A stretch of DNA of 64,000 nucleotides, from positions 112,682 to 176,681 of the forward strand of contig JAZAYU010000702.1 of NCBI GenBank assembly GCA_038501625.1. The letters run 5' to 3'. Positions within the stretch are counted from its first letter, which is position 1. Each line of letters begins with the position of its first letter. Positions 38,470 through 49,652 of this stretch are shown here, piece after piece. A model generated the notes under the pieces. It was not told the origin of the DNA. It made no database searches and saw nothing but the letters and a program-made list of their open reading frames with translations. The position numbers and the translations under genes were made by a program. Origin of the DNA: Corbicula japonica. Its lineage: Eukaryota > Mollusca > Bivalvia > Venerida > Cyrenidae.

Positions 38470-38931
38470 TTTTATCCCTGTCATCGTGTTCTCGCTGATT
38501 TTACTCCAGGAGCTCTGGTCTCGGTAAGATCATTGAGTACCCGCCCCTTCGGCTTTGCAATGCTCTTAGCTTCTTATGTTTTATATGTTTGTGTGCTTTT
38601 GCATGCAACATTTGTTAAGCCGATAAGTGGGTTGGAGTCTTTTCACCAAGACAACTTGTACTTGTTTTGCGATATGAGAACCTGTTGGGGCAAGTGTGAG
38701 GTTGGTGCACCCTAGAACCTGGTTTAAACCCCCAATGGCAATTTGATTTGCCACTGACCGTTCCAAGGCGGTAACCCCTCGGGTTCTCATTTTTGTTTAT
38801 TGTTAGTGGTGTCTTTTTCGAAACTGATCATTTTATTAACCATGCTCTCTCCCCCTCTCTTCTTTTTGACTGTGTGGGGAGGCTGTTTTTTCTGAATGTG
38901 GCGATTCTTGATATGCATATTTCACCTTGTT
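38470..38931 (+). mobile_element. PLE copy 2b: second 3' tail in tandem
   Basis: Starts mid-tail (ccctgtcatcgtgttctcgc) and repeats the element end as in copy 3, including the SECIS-like block and the terminus gactgtgtggggaggctg ... tatttcacctt. No coding part is present. A full element followed by a partial one in the same direction is the usual PLE tandem (pseudo-LTR) layout. Confidence 0.9.
38669..38751 (+). promoter_or_regulatory. SECIS-like hairpin (best copy)
   Basis: Hand-folded. Helix I pairs GCGA (38669-38672) with TTGC (38748-38751). The quartet sets 5' UGAG (38675-38678, preceded by A) against 3' UGAU (38744-38747), giving U-U, G-A, A-G and G-U pairs. Helix II is AA/UU plus nine pairs (38682-38690 with 38730-38738, two of them G-U), with a small internal loop. 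AA at 38692-38693 opens the apical part, 13 nt after the quartet. An extra helix AGGUU/AACCU (38699-38703 with 38716-38720) fits a type II SECIS. The apical region (~39 nt) is large. It would recruit SBP2 and the Sec-tRNA machinery to UGA codons of an mRNA carrying this tail. No folding software was used. Confidence 0.65.
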
Positions 38932-39231
38932 TTTCAATGAATGTATTAGTTGTCATTATTCGGTCGCTATTCTCTCCTCTCTATATTTCTTTCATTCTTA
39001 TATACATGTATATATAAATCTTTTTCCATCAACGCCGTTAACTTTTTTAAAAGATCTTTCTTGTTTCATAAATGTTCTATATGAAACACGAATGCTCTTC
39101 ATAACACCAAATCAAAGAGTGGATTTTCAAGGTCGATGTTATTATATTTTAGGGCCTGCATTTTAAAATAACATTGGTTTCAATGAATATTTACTCTATT
39201 CACTTGGTAATATGGGTATAGCTTATATGAA

Positions 39232-39303
39232 AAAAGGTGAAATCGCATACCAGGAATCGCCGCACTCAGAACCACAGCTCGCCACGCAGCCAAAAGTAAA
39301 GTG
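39232..39303 (-). mobile_element. Old PLE 3'-end remnant, inverted
   Basis: ggtgaaatcgcataccagg ... cgccgcactcagaac resembles the minus-strand version of the PLE terminus (ggtgaaatatgcatatcagg) with about 15-20% differences. It faces the tail of copy 2b about 300 bp away, so the two ends are inverted relative to each other. Confidence 0.75.
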
Positions 39304-39362
39304 AAAAATAGAGCATATTACACTATCAACTCGATGGAATTTTTCTTTAGAGTGTTTATTGG

Positions 39363-40380
39363 GAAATAGTTTGGTACGGAAGCTTTTAGTGGTCACCGGA
39401 ATGTTATGTACGGAAGCTTCTAGTGGGCAATGAAATGTTATGTACGAAAGCTTCTAGTGGTCACCGGAATGTCATGTACGGAAGCTTCTAGTGGGCACCA
39501 GAATGTTATGTACGGAAGCTTTTAGTGGGCACCGGAATGTTATGTACGGAAGCTTCTAGTGGGCACCAGAATATTATGTACGGAAGCTACTAGAGGGCAT
39601 CGATTGTTATGTACGGAAGCTACTAGAGGGCACCGGAATGTTATGTACGGAAGCTTCTAGTGGGCACCGGAATTTTATTATATGTTGTCTAAATTCATAT
39701 AATATCTTCTATAATAAGCTTCTAGTGGGCAACGGAATGTTATGTACGGAAGCTTCTATTGGTCACCGGAATGTTATGTACGGAAGCTTCTAGTGGGCAA
39801 CGGAATGTTATGTGCGGAAGCTTCTAGTGGTCACCGGAATGTTATGAACGGAAGCTTCTAGTGGGCACCAGAATGTTATGTACGGAAGCTTCTAGTGGGC
39901 ACCGGAATGTTATGTACTGAAGCTTCTAGTGGGCACCAGAATGTTATGTACGGAAGCTACTAGATGGCACCGAAATGTTATGTACGGAAGCTTCTAGTGG
40001 GCACCGGAATGTTATGTACGGAAGCTACTAGAAGGCACCGGAATATTATGTACGGAAGCTTCTAGTGGGCACCGGAATATTATTATATGTTATCTAAATT
40101 CATATAATATCTTCTATAATAAGCTTCTAGTGGGCAACGGAATGTTATGTACGGAAGCTTCTAGTGGTCACCGGAATGTTATGTACGGAAGCTTCTAGTG
40201 GGCACCGGAATGTTATGTACGGAAGCTTCTAGTGGGCACCGGAATGTTATGTACGGAAGCTACTAGATTGCACCGGAATGTTATGTATGGAAGCTACTAG
40301 AGGGCACAGGAATGTTATGTGCGAAAGCTTCTAGTGGGCACCGGAATGTTATTATATGTTGTCTTAATTCATATAATATC
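39363..40380. repeat. 34-bp tandem repeat with embedded spacer blocks
   Basis: About 25-28 units of ~34 bp with the cores gtacggaagcttctagtggg and caccggaatgttat. Most units carry a HindIII site (aagctt). A ~50-bp block (tatatgttgtctaaattcat ... cttctataataagc) interrupts it at about 39672 and 40078, and partly at 40346, showing a ~400-bp higher-order period. Confidence 0.92.
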
Positions 40381-41294
40381 TTGCAGCATTACTACGTAGA
40401 AAGTCGGACTGAAATAAGTAGACTTGGTCTTATTCAAAACATGACATACCACCTTACTTCAATAACATATGAATAAGAAGACATATCTATGTGAGCAAAG
40501 CAGCATTAATTAAATTGTTATTCTTCAGTTTTAACATTGATTCTGTCGTCAAGTTAAAGTATACGATGTCGTCTCGGGGACATTAAAGATAAAATGTTTA
40601 CCTGCTGCCAAGCCGATATAAGAGAAGGCATACATTATAGGAGATTGTTTTGGCCAGAAATTAGCTGCATAAGCTTAGGTGGACCATGATCATTGTGCCA
40701 GTGTGTTTTGTAAAATAGTAAGCAGAAATCATTTTACCTAAAATATTACCAATTTCTAAAACATGTTTCTATATTATTTTACAAATGCAATAAAAAGAAA
40801 TAAAACTACCGATAAGAACTTGCATATGGCACAAGAAATGAATAAACTACTATTGGATCTTAGCAAACTTTGAGTATTATAGTTCGATAAGGTACAATAA
40901 TGTATTATCTACCTATGCTTTAATCCAGGTCGCATGATAGTCTTTGTACGCTAATAGCAGGACAACAATATGTTTTCTTAAAATACTCTTAAATATATTA
41001 TCTTTTCACTGCAGTTTGGTTGTTGTTCATAAGTGTTATATGTTTAAAAGTACATCTAGAGCACGAATTCGGTCATAATCAACGACACAATATCAATTTG
41101 TTACTTACGTAACATTGCGTTACTTCTGTAACAAAAGCAGAGTGTTCGTCTTTTCATTTATGATGCTGTAATATTGTTTAATTCAGGTTTGAATTACATT
41201 TCGCTATTTCGCTGTAACTATCATATAACTTACTTGTAACAGTTTATTAACTCATTTAGAAGGGAGGAATGTAGTAGCGTCCTTAACAGTAGTA
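40381..41294. other. No gene seen
   Basis: AT-rich, single-copy-looking sequence between the 34-bp array and the tRNA-like locus. No transposon end or coding frame was recognised. Confidence 0.5.
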
Positions 41295-41366
41295 GCCTCG
41301 GTAGCTGAATAGGTAGAGCGACGGCACGGTAAGTCGGAGGTCCAAGGTTCGAATCCTGGTCGAGGC
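41295..41366 (+). tRNA. tRNA-like gene or pseudogene, anticodon GGT (Thr) if real
   Basis: 72 nt in cloverleaf order: acceptor gcctcgg/tcgaggc pairs fully with one G-U; D arm gctg..gagc has one mismatch; anticodon loop acggtaa; T arm caagg-ttcgaat-cctgg has one mismatch. The B box ggttcgaatcc is perfect. Position 33 is C instead of the nearly universal T, and the anticodon stem has one mismatch, so it may be a pseudogene or a SINE head. GGT would read Thr codons. No T-run terminator follows. Confidence 0.5.
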
Positions 41367-41469
41367 CTTCACATTTCCCCCTCCTGTTTCGCATACAACG
41401 TGTTGAATATTAACACCAAAACTACCAGTATAGCTAAACACAGTTCCAAGATAATTAAATTTGTAACTA

Positions 41470-42650
41470 CTTCAATAAGTTGGCCATTATAGGTTCTGTT
41501 CTGTTCTGTTGGCAATAATCCGCCACGTTATCTGAAACGATATTTTTTGTCTTAGATGTGTTTACTCTAAGACCCCAAGAAATACAATAGTTCTATCGAA
41601 CAGTATTTGTGTTTCTTCTGGGGTTTTACCTATAAAATAATGCAGTCTGCACAAATTTGACTTTTTGATACATGTCTCTAACAATTCAGAGTAATTTACC
41701 TTGTATTCCACTTTTAAACGTTTTCAAACAGAGTGTGTTTCTATAAATAGTATCAAAACACTTCATCATGTATACATATATAACATATAGCCTTTTATTT
41801 TTACTATGATATTTCTGGACTAATGACATAAGTATAATACGAGGGCTGTTCAAAAATTACGTGTACTTGCGTAATAACTCTTTTATTATGCATGGTAGTT
41901 ACATAAAAAATACATGACTGAAAACATTAAAGTTTTCTTTATAAATATGTAGATTTTTGAGTCTGTGCGTTCGGGCATCGTTGAAAACATTTTTGAACAG
42001 CCCTCGTATATCATGTATTGTCGACCGGCCTTTCCGGAATCCAAACTGTGCAGAGGAGATAATATTGTTTTCATTACAAACATTGTCAATCCGTGTATTA
42101 ACGGTGGTAAATAGTTTAGACATACAACTTAATAAGGCAAAACCACGATCGTCTTTACTGCCCTTTTTGTGCAACGGAAGAATGATACCTTCCATCCACT
42201 TATCTGGAAAATAACCATAGTTTTACATCCTGTTAAATATATCACATGTATGACCTGACAAAATATCACTACATTCAATAAAATATTCATTCAACAAACA
42301 GTCACTGCCAAAGGCTTTATTACTCTTTGATAGTTTAATTGCTATATGTATTTCGGTAAATGCAACAGGATTATCAAGTTCAGGAAATACAGTATTTGGC
42401 ATATCAAAGTCATTATGATCACAGAATTGCTAAGCATCCTCATTATAGCAATTAGAAGCAGATCTGAAATTAGCAAAATACTCTTTCAAAATGTTTATAC
42501 TATCGCAAGTTGGTTTTGATTTTGACCTAAAAACTTCCAAAATTCACGTGGTTTAAATTTCTTTGGTCGCTCTATTGCCTGCATTTTGGATCTATAGAAA
42601 TTGCTTCAGACTCTACATTTAGGCATCATAATTTTATGTATTATATGTTG
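41470..42650 (-). mobile_element. LINE (non-LTR retrotransposon) RT remnant, split by a MITE
   Basis: Minus-strand RT fragments of one element on both sides of the MITE at 41838-42008. Before it: KPLAVTVC-type palm lead-in near 42300, then GIILPLHKKGSKDD (~42155-42195) and NNIISSAQFGFRKGRSTIHD (~42015-42075). After it: KCFDTIYRNTL, the KAFDS-type motif, near 41745-41780, and a late segment LRVNTSKTK near 41550-41575. Several stops and frame changes, and an apparent internal deletion around the YADD region, make it a dead 5'- and 3'-incomplete copy. The clade is not resolvable by eye. Confidence 0.85.
41838..42008. mobile_element. Tc1/mariner-like MITE, about 170 bp
   Basis: Terminal inverted repeats cgagggctgttcaaaaat and atttttgaacagccctcg, flanked by TA on both sides (41838-41839 and 42007-42008). 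TA target duplication with CGAGGG... ends is the mariner pattern. It lies inside a LINE RT frame. Confidence 0.9.
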
Positions 42651-43915
42651 ACTTTTTATCTAGCAGTCCATTTCTATGACTGAGAAGCAATGACAACTTA
42701 ACAACTTAGGAAATATATTCATAATGAATACAGAAAGGATACAGTAAATAAACTGTTACAATAAAGTTATAAGAATGTTACACACAAGTAACATCGATTT
42801 AACAATGGTAACACGTTTGTTACATATAATTGAGGGATGCAGTGTTCTTGAAAACTAAATGTTACAATGTTACAGCAACATTGGAAGTAAATGCATGGAA
42901 AATACAGAAAAAAAAGAGTTAATAAACTGTTACATTAAGTTATATGAAAGTTACAGCGATGTTATAAGAATGTTACAATTGTTACATATAATTGAGTAAT
43001 GCAGTGTTCTTGAAAACTAAATGTTACAATGTTACAGCAACTTTGGAAATAAATGCATGGAGAATACAGAAAAGATAGAGTTAATTAACTGTTACAAGTA
43101 AGTTATATGAAAGTTACAGCGATGTTACATCGATGTTACAAGTGTTACATATAACTAAGGAATGCAGTGTTCTTGAAAACTAAATGTTACAATGTTACAG
43201 CAACATTTGAAATCAATGCATGGAGAATACAGAAAAGAAACAGCAAATAAACTGTTACAAGTAAGTTTTATGAATGTTACAACAAAGTTACATGGATGTA
43301 ACAAGTGTTACATATAATTGAGGAATGCTGCAGTGTTCTTGTAAACTAAATGTCACAATGTTACAGCAACTTTGGAAATTAATGCATGGAGAATACAGAA
43401 ACGATAGAGTTAATAAACTGTTACAAGTAAGTTATATGAAAGTTACAGCGATGTTACATGGATGTTACAAGTGTGACATATCATTGTGGAATGCAGTGTT
43501 CTTGAAAACTAAATGTTAAAATATTACAGCAACATTCGAAATAAATGCATGCAGAATACAGAAAAGAAACAGCAAATAAACTGTTACTAGTAAGTTATAT
43601 GAAAGTTACAGCGATGTTACATGGATGTTACAAAAGTTACGTATCATTGAGGAATGCAGTGTTCTTGAAAACTAAATGTTACAATGTTACAGCAACATTT
43701 GATATATATGCAACGAGAATAGAGAAAAGAAACAGCAAATTAACTGTTACAAGTAAGTTATATGAAAGTTACAACAAAGTTACATGGATGTTACAAAAGT
43801 TAAGTATCATTGAGGAATGCAGTGTTCTTGAAAACTAAATGTTACAATGTTACAGCAACATTGGAAATAAATGCATGGAGAATACAGAAAAGAAACAGCA
43901 AATAAACTGTTACAA

Positions 43916-44030
43916 TCAGAAAAAAGAATATTAAATAGGATATGACAAAGTCAATCCGGCTTACGACGTGGCAATCATTAAAAGGCCCGAGGTATCCAAT
44001 AACGTGATTGGACAATATTTTAAAGCACAC
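43916..44030. other. 115-bp insert of unknown origin in the 164-bp satellite
   Basis: The satellite breaks after aaactgttacaa and resumes at aagtaagtttta. The insert begins tcagaaaaaagaat and includes cggcttacgacgtggcaatc. It contains no recognisable tRNA box or clear inverted ends. It is probably a short non-autonomous element or filler DNA. Confidence 0.6.
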
Positions 44031-44226
44031 AAGTAAGTTTTATGAAAGTTACAACAAAGTTACATGGATGTTACAAGTGTTACATATAATTGAGGAATGC
44101 AGTGTTCTTGAAAACTAAATGTTACAATGTTACAGCAACATAGGAAATAAATGCAAAGAGAATACAGAAAAGAAAGAGTTATTATAATACACTGTTACAA
44201 GTAAGTTATATGAAAGTTACAGCGAT

Positions 44227-44480
44227 AAAGGTTGATCGGATAGCCCTGATATACGTAATGTTCATTGCATGACATCGGTAACGGGTTATTTTACGGATAA
44301 CAGTACTGCCTATATGTACAGAGAGACTTTTTACGGCCGCCACACTGCACAAATAGCGCTACTCTGAATTTCAAATGAAAGTGCCTCTAGCTGGGAGCGA
44401 ACCCGCACCGTCACGGCGACAGCGCCTAGCCCTGCAATTCCCGCGACGCAACCAACTGAGCTAACCGGGACAACCCCAAA
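44227..44480 (-). mobile_element. tRNA-headed SINE inserted in the satellite
   Basis: About 254 bp, read on the minus strand. The head (44387-44473) has an A-box-like ttagctcagttggttgcgt and a B-box-like gtgcgggttcgctccc with a long variable region. The acceptor ends do not pair, so this is a derived SINE promoter, not a tRNA. A ~160-bp body without coding content follows. Satellite sequence on both sides gives sharp boundaries. Confidence 0.8.
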
Positions 44481-45548
44481 AATGTTACAGCAACAATGGA
44501 AATCAATTCATGGAGAGTAACGAAAAGATAGAGTTAATAAACTGTTACAAGTAAGTTATATGAAAGTTACAATAAAGTTACATGGATGTTACAAGTGTTA
44601 CATATCATTGAGGAATGCAGTGTTCTTAAACTAAATGTTACAATGTTACAGCAACATTGGAAATAGATGCAAAGAGAACACAGAAAAAATGAATTAATAA
44701 ACTGTTACACGTAAGTTATATGAAAGTTACAATAAAGTTATATGGATTTTACAAGTGTCACATATAATTAAGGAATGCGGTGTTCTTGAAAACTAAATGT
44801 TGCAACGTTACAGAAAAATTGGAAATACATGCACGAAGAATACAAAAAAGAAACAGTATATAAACTGTTACAAGAAAGTTAAAAGAATGCTACACGCAAG
44901 TTACATTGATGTGTAAAGTGTTACATCGGTGAGAAGAATGCAGTGCATTTTAAAACTAAATGTTACAATGTTACAGCAAAATTGTGAATAAATAGATGAA
45001 GAATACAGAAAAGATATAGTAAATGAACTATTACAAGAAGGTTATAAGAATGTTACACGCAAGTTGCATTGATGTTTCGAGTGTTACATGTGCGAGAAGA
45101 ATGCAGTGTCTTTAAAAAACTAAATGTTATATATGTATATCTGTGTAAATGAAAGTTACAGCGATGTTACATGGATGTTACAAGTGTTACGTATCATTGA
45201 GAAATGCAGTGTTCTTGAAAACTAAATGTTACAAGTATGTTAAATGAATGTTACACGTAAGTTACGTTGATGTTATATATGTTACTTGGGTGACAAAAAA
45301 TGCAGAATAATTTAAGACTAATTGTTACAATGTTACAGGAAAATTGGGACTAGATACATGAAGAATACAGAAAGGATACACGAAATGAACTGTTACAAGA
45401 AATTATAAGTGTTCGGCGCCGCTCAAAGAGATCCTTTTTCATTGATTTAAACATCACAGTTACTGTTTTGTGCCGTTTGGCGGCTTTGGAATGTCTCCAT
45501 CGTACATTCAATCAGTTCTGTCATTCAAGGCTGTTGAACTTGATACAT

Positions 45549-46905
45549 AAATATGTGTAAATACTGAGTTGTGCTTAACCTGGGGCTAGGCGGCGAGGAC
45601 AGTTATAATATGTGTAAATACTGAGCTGCGCTTAACCTGGGTCTAGGCGGCGAGGACACTAATATTATATATAATACTGAGCTGTGTTAAGCCAGTGGCT
45701 AGCCGGCGAGGACAGTTATAATATGTATAAATACTGGGCTGCTCTTAACCTGGGGCTAGGCGGCGAGGACAGTTATAATATGTGTAAATACTGAGCTGCG
45801 CTTAACCTGGGGCTAGGCGGCGTGGACAGTTATAATATGTATAAATACTGAGCTGCGCTTAACCTGGGGCTAGGCGGCGAGGACAGTTATAATATGTATA
45901 AATACTGAGCTGCGCTTAACCTAGGGCTAGGCGGCGAGGACAGTTATAATATGTGTAAATACTGAGCTGCGCTTAACCTGGGGCTAGGCGGCGTGGACAG
46001 TTATAATATGTATAAATACTGAGCTGCGCTTAACCTGGGGCTAGGCGGCGAGGACAGGTATAATATGTTTTAATACTGAGCTGCGCTTAACCTGGGGCTA
46101 GGCGGCGAGGACAGTAATAATATATGTAAATACTGAGCTGCGCTTAACCTGGGGCTAGGCGGCGAGGTCAGTAATAATATGTGTTAATACTGAGCTGCGC
46201 TTAACCTGGGGCTAGGTGGCGAGGACAATAATAATATGTGTAAATACTGAGCTGCGCTTAACCTGGGGCTAGGCGGCGAGGACAGTAATAATATGTGTAA
46301 ATACTGAGCTGTGTTTAACCTGGGGCTAGGCGGCGAGGACAGTTATACTATGTTTAATTACTGAGCTGTGCTTAACCTGGGGCTAGGCGGCGAGGACAGT
46401 AATAATATGTGTAAATACTAAGCTGTGCTTTACCTGGGGCTAGGCGGCGAGTACAGTAATAATATGTGTAAATACTGAGCCGTGCTTAACGTGGGGCTAT
46501 GCGGCGTGAACAGTAATATGTGTAAATACTGAGCTGTGCTTAACCTGGGGCTAGGCGGCGTGGACAGTAATAATATGTGTAAATACTGAGCTGCGCTTAA
46601 CCTGGTGCTAAGCGGCGAGGACAGTAATAATATGTGTAAATACTGAGCTGCGCTTAACCTGGTGCTAAGCGGCGAGGACAGTAGTAATATGTGTAAATAC
46701 TGAGCTGCGCTTAACCTGGTGCTAAGCGGCGAGGACAGTAATAATATGTGTAAATACTGAGCTGTGCTTAACCTGGGGTTAGGCAGCATGGACAGTAATA
46801 TGTGTAAATACTGAGCTGCGCTTAACCTGGGGCTAGGCGGCGTGGACAGTAATATGTGTAAATACTGAATTGTGCTTAACCTGGGGCTAGGCGGCTCGGA
46901 CAGTA
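45549..46905. repeat. 57-bp satellite, about 24 copies
   Basis: Unit of 57 bp (some 54 bp) with cores tgtgtaaatactgagctgcg and cttaacctggggctaggcgg. The left half has agttataatatg and the right half agtaataatatg; only the right half is free of stops on the minus strand, which creates a 119-codon repeat frame (46430-46789). That frame is a by-product of the repeat. The same family recurs at 59770-60116. Confidence 0.95.
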
Positions 46906-46918
46906 ATATTGAGCTCTA

Positions 46919-46943
46919 GCTCGGGTCGCGAAGCGACCCGAGC
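46919..46943. other. Perfect 11-bp GC-rich hairpin at the satellite edge
   Basis: gctcgggtcgc, loop gaa, then gcgacccgagc, 14 bp after the last 57-bp unit. A strong GC-rich hairpin at the edge of a repeat tract can mark a Helitron-like 3' end, but no CTRR terminus follows. Confidence 0.7.
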
Positions 46944-49148
46944 GTTAAGCTCGTCTTAAGGTCGCAAGAATGCCCATTCACTAACAGGTTTTTTTTCGAT
47001 GTTCCCGACTTTTGCGCTGGTTACCGGTTGTGCACAGCATAAGGCAATGTAAACACGGGAAAAACCTGACTAAAAACTTACGGCAAAGTATTTTTTTGAC
47101 AATTTTTGTTTATTGGCCTTATTTTTATAAAACGCTAATACAAAATATCTTTAAAAATAAATACTTATTTTTCGTAAGCATTATTATCGGACTAGCATTT
47201 TGGAAAGCAAAAAAAAAAAATAAATCTTTAGTTTAGAGAGAAGGTTGTCGTTCGTTGTAACCAATAGCAATAGTAGCAATCGGCCAATTTTAGACTTTTA
47301 GACTCGGGAAATCAATTTGAAAACTACTGTATGGTAGCTTGTCAGTGGATTATTAGGCCTTAAAATTCAATGGAGCATAAGGCCCAGTGACGGAAAAATC
47401 AGATGCATGGAGTTTTTCTTGAAAACAAGATGTAAGGCTGGTGAGAACCAACTTTTATGTGAAGTTGAATTGTGGAATGGACCTCGCAATGTTCAGTCTG
47501 GCACAGTGTGAGACACACTGAGCTTAGCGCCACAATTCAGTTTTGTATAAGATTTTTTGTCACTGGTCATGTTCGTCATTCAGACATGTGAGCTCATGGC
47601 AGTCGAAGATATTGTTTGTGAGAGTAAATAGCTGAACACGAGGTATTTCTTTTATAATGTTTATAAAACGCATGGCACAAGAGCAAATCGACACCACAGG
47701 GGCTTTGAAGACTGACAAATTTCTAACAAATTTGAATAAACTGGCCGCCCAACCCACCCCCTCGCCCCCACAAAAAAATGAGGGTCTACACTGGGTCTAC
47801 ACTGCATAAACATAATGGTTATGTTTATTTTGGTTGATAGATTACGATGGTTATCAGTCTATCCACACCAAATTTACTATCAAATACCATGGATTTGGTA
47901 CATGGATTACAGTCAGTAGGCCACAAACAAGTCAAATAGGCCACACTTGATTTTGAAAAAGCCCAAATAGGCCACAAAAATATGTCACATTTTTATAGTA
48001 TTTATAAAGATTTTATTATCAGTGTGTTAATATGTTCTATGTCAGTTTATGATGTTTTATAAAATATTTTTCAACAAGTTGCTTCATTGATTGGACATTT
48101 TGTACAAAGCAACATGTACTTTTTCCGGAATTTTGTCCAAGACTATTATGACTAAACAGGGGGGAAAACAACTGACAAAATGTTGCAACAAAAGAAAAGA
48201 ACATTATAATTATTTCTTTTCTTTTTTTGTGATCATGGTGATAGCAATTAAAACAAAAAAAAAACATTAACATAGATAAATGTAAATTATTTTATAAAAT
48301 AAGTTGTAAAATCATCTATCAGAACTACAATTAACATCATTTATGTTTCAATATGCTCTTTTGATCAATGACCTTAGTCTACACAAGTCACTTGGTCTAC
48401 ACTAGCACAGAATCTAATAATGATGCAGTTGCAACATAAGCTGTGTATTTTGCATTGTCCAACATTGAAATTGGTTATAAAAAATTAATTTATTAATTTA
48501 TTAAATATGACACCTTTGATTGCATTAGAACCTCTGACTGTTACTGAAAGTGTTGTATTAAATTGTGATCTTATATAACAATGTGACACCCTGACAAAAC
48601 TGGTTGGGTAGGTGTAGGGATAAGATTATGACTATATAGCAAAATCAATTTACTTTTTGATGACAGTCCAATTTTTAAAGCAAAAATGACAACCAGATGA
48701 TGTTTTTATTTGTTCTTGAGTTTCAGGATGACAAGCACAATTTTAGATATCAATTTAACAATGATACTACTTTTAAAAAGCTTATTTAAATCTAAAAACA
48801 AAACTAACTCTTTACAGTGATTGTCATATACACTAGACTTACAAGTACTACCTGAAATGACTTATGGCCTATTTGACATGATACCTCCAAAAATCACATA
48901 ATTATATCATGCATGAGTAGGCTTACAAATGTTAGACACAATTTATTTTTTTAATATTTTAGCCAAATACATGACAGATTGTCCTAAATGTATAAAATTT
49001 CAGGTTTTATAAATTTTATGGACAATAATTTGCTCAAAGTAACTACTGATTACATTTTTAATTTTAATACACAGTAATATAAGTTTTAAATAAAAGAGAA
49101 ATTTACCCTTTTACTCCACAGACACGTCTTTTTACCCATGTGAGACCA
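46944..49148. other. Non-coding AT-rich stretch with small repeats
   Basis: No supported gene. A stem at about 47463-47545 pairs tgaattgtgg with ccacaattca around an inner cagtgtgagacacactg hairpin. aataggccaca occurs three times at about 47915-47985. gggtctacactg is doubled at about 47784-47806. Confidence 0.5.
48898..48976 (+). repeat. Dispersed repeat, partner of 59636-59715
   Basis: Shares aattatatcatgcatgagta and, further on, ccaaatacatgaca with 59636-59715, with scattered differences. At the second locus it lies just beside the 57-bp satellite. Confidence 0.75.
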
Positions 49149-49300
49149 GTGTAGATCCAGATCAGCCGGCACATCAGTGCCATCTGATCAGGATCTGCAC
49201 TGTTCACTTTTTGGTCAGAAATAACCTAATGATTTAAACAAGTGAACATTGCAGATCCTGATCAGACATCATGGGTGTGCTAGCTGATCTGAATCTACAC
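49149..49300. repeat. Imperfect ~58-bp inverted repeat (foldback, MITE-like)
   Basis: The left arm (about 49149-49208, ending tctgatcaggatctgcac) is mirrored by 49240-49300 (beginning gtgaacattgcagatcctga and ending gaatctacac), with a ~30-bp spacer. No clear target duplication. Likely a short foldback DNA element. Confidence 0.7.
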
Positions 49301-49652
49301 AGTTCTTCCATGCTATAAAGGTGTGTACATGGAGGAAAGGGTTTATCTCCACATAATATTATCAATTGGGACCAAAAGTTTGACCAGAAAGAGAACTACA
49401 TGTATACAAAGAATAGCATCAAATATCAAGTTAGTGCTCATTTTTGGAATTAAAAGTGTTCTATTATTACCATATTTTCTGTCATGTGCACATTTCAACA
49501 TGATTTCATAATCAAAATATACTCGGCAAAAAAAGTTCTGCACACATTTTATAAAATATCTTTTAATTTCACCAAACACAACAAAATGATACACACCACA
49601 TAAATCAGCAATTCAAAGTAAACAATGTAAAAAAGTCAGAAATAAAATCCGA

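Larger units (their letters stand above)
42705..45415. repeat. ~164-bp satellite, TTAC-rich, with two foreign inserts
   Basis: About 14 copies of a 160-165-bp unit anchored by gaatgcagtgttcttgaaaa, ctaaatgttacaatgttaca and aataaactgttacaagtaag. gttac recurs many times within each unit, so the unit may itself have grown from a short ttac-containing repeat. Anchors occur near 42833, 42999, 43161, 43326, 43491, 43655 and 43817. Two inserts break it at 43916-44030 and 44227-44480. The right end (45000-45415) is more degenerate. Confidence 0.92.

Noticed and set aside
38669..38751. Hammerhead ribozyme in the PLE tail, as in classic Penelope elements
   Set aside because: I looked for CTGANGA with a matching GAAA core in the tails and found no acceptable arrangement; Naiad elements are described as lacking canonical hammerheads.
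46430..46789. 119-codon minus-strand repeat protein (LSAAQYLHILLLSSP...)
   Set aside because: 57 bp is 19 codons, so the frame stays open by arithmetic. Units with agttataatatg in the same array carry a stop in each repeat, so there is no constraint to keep it open.
46919..46943. Helitron 3' end
   Set aside because: A strong hairpin is present but no CTRR follows within the usual distance, and no matching TC start was found.
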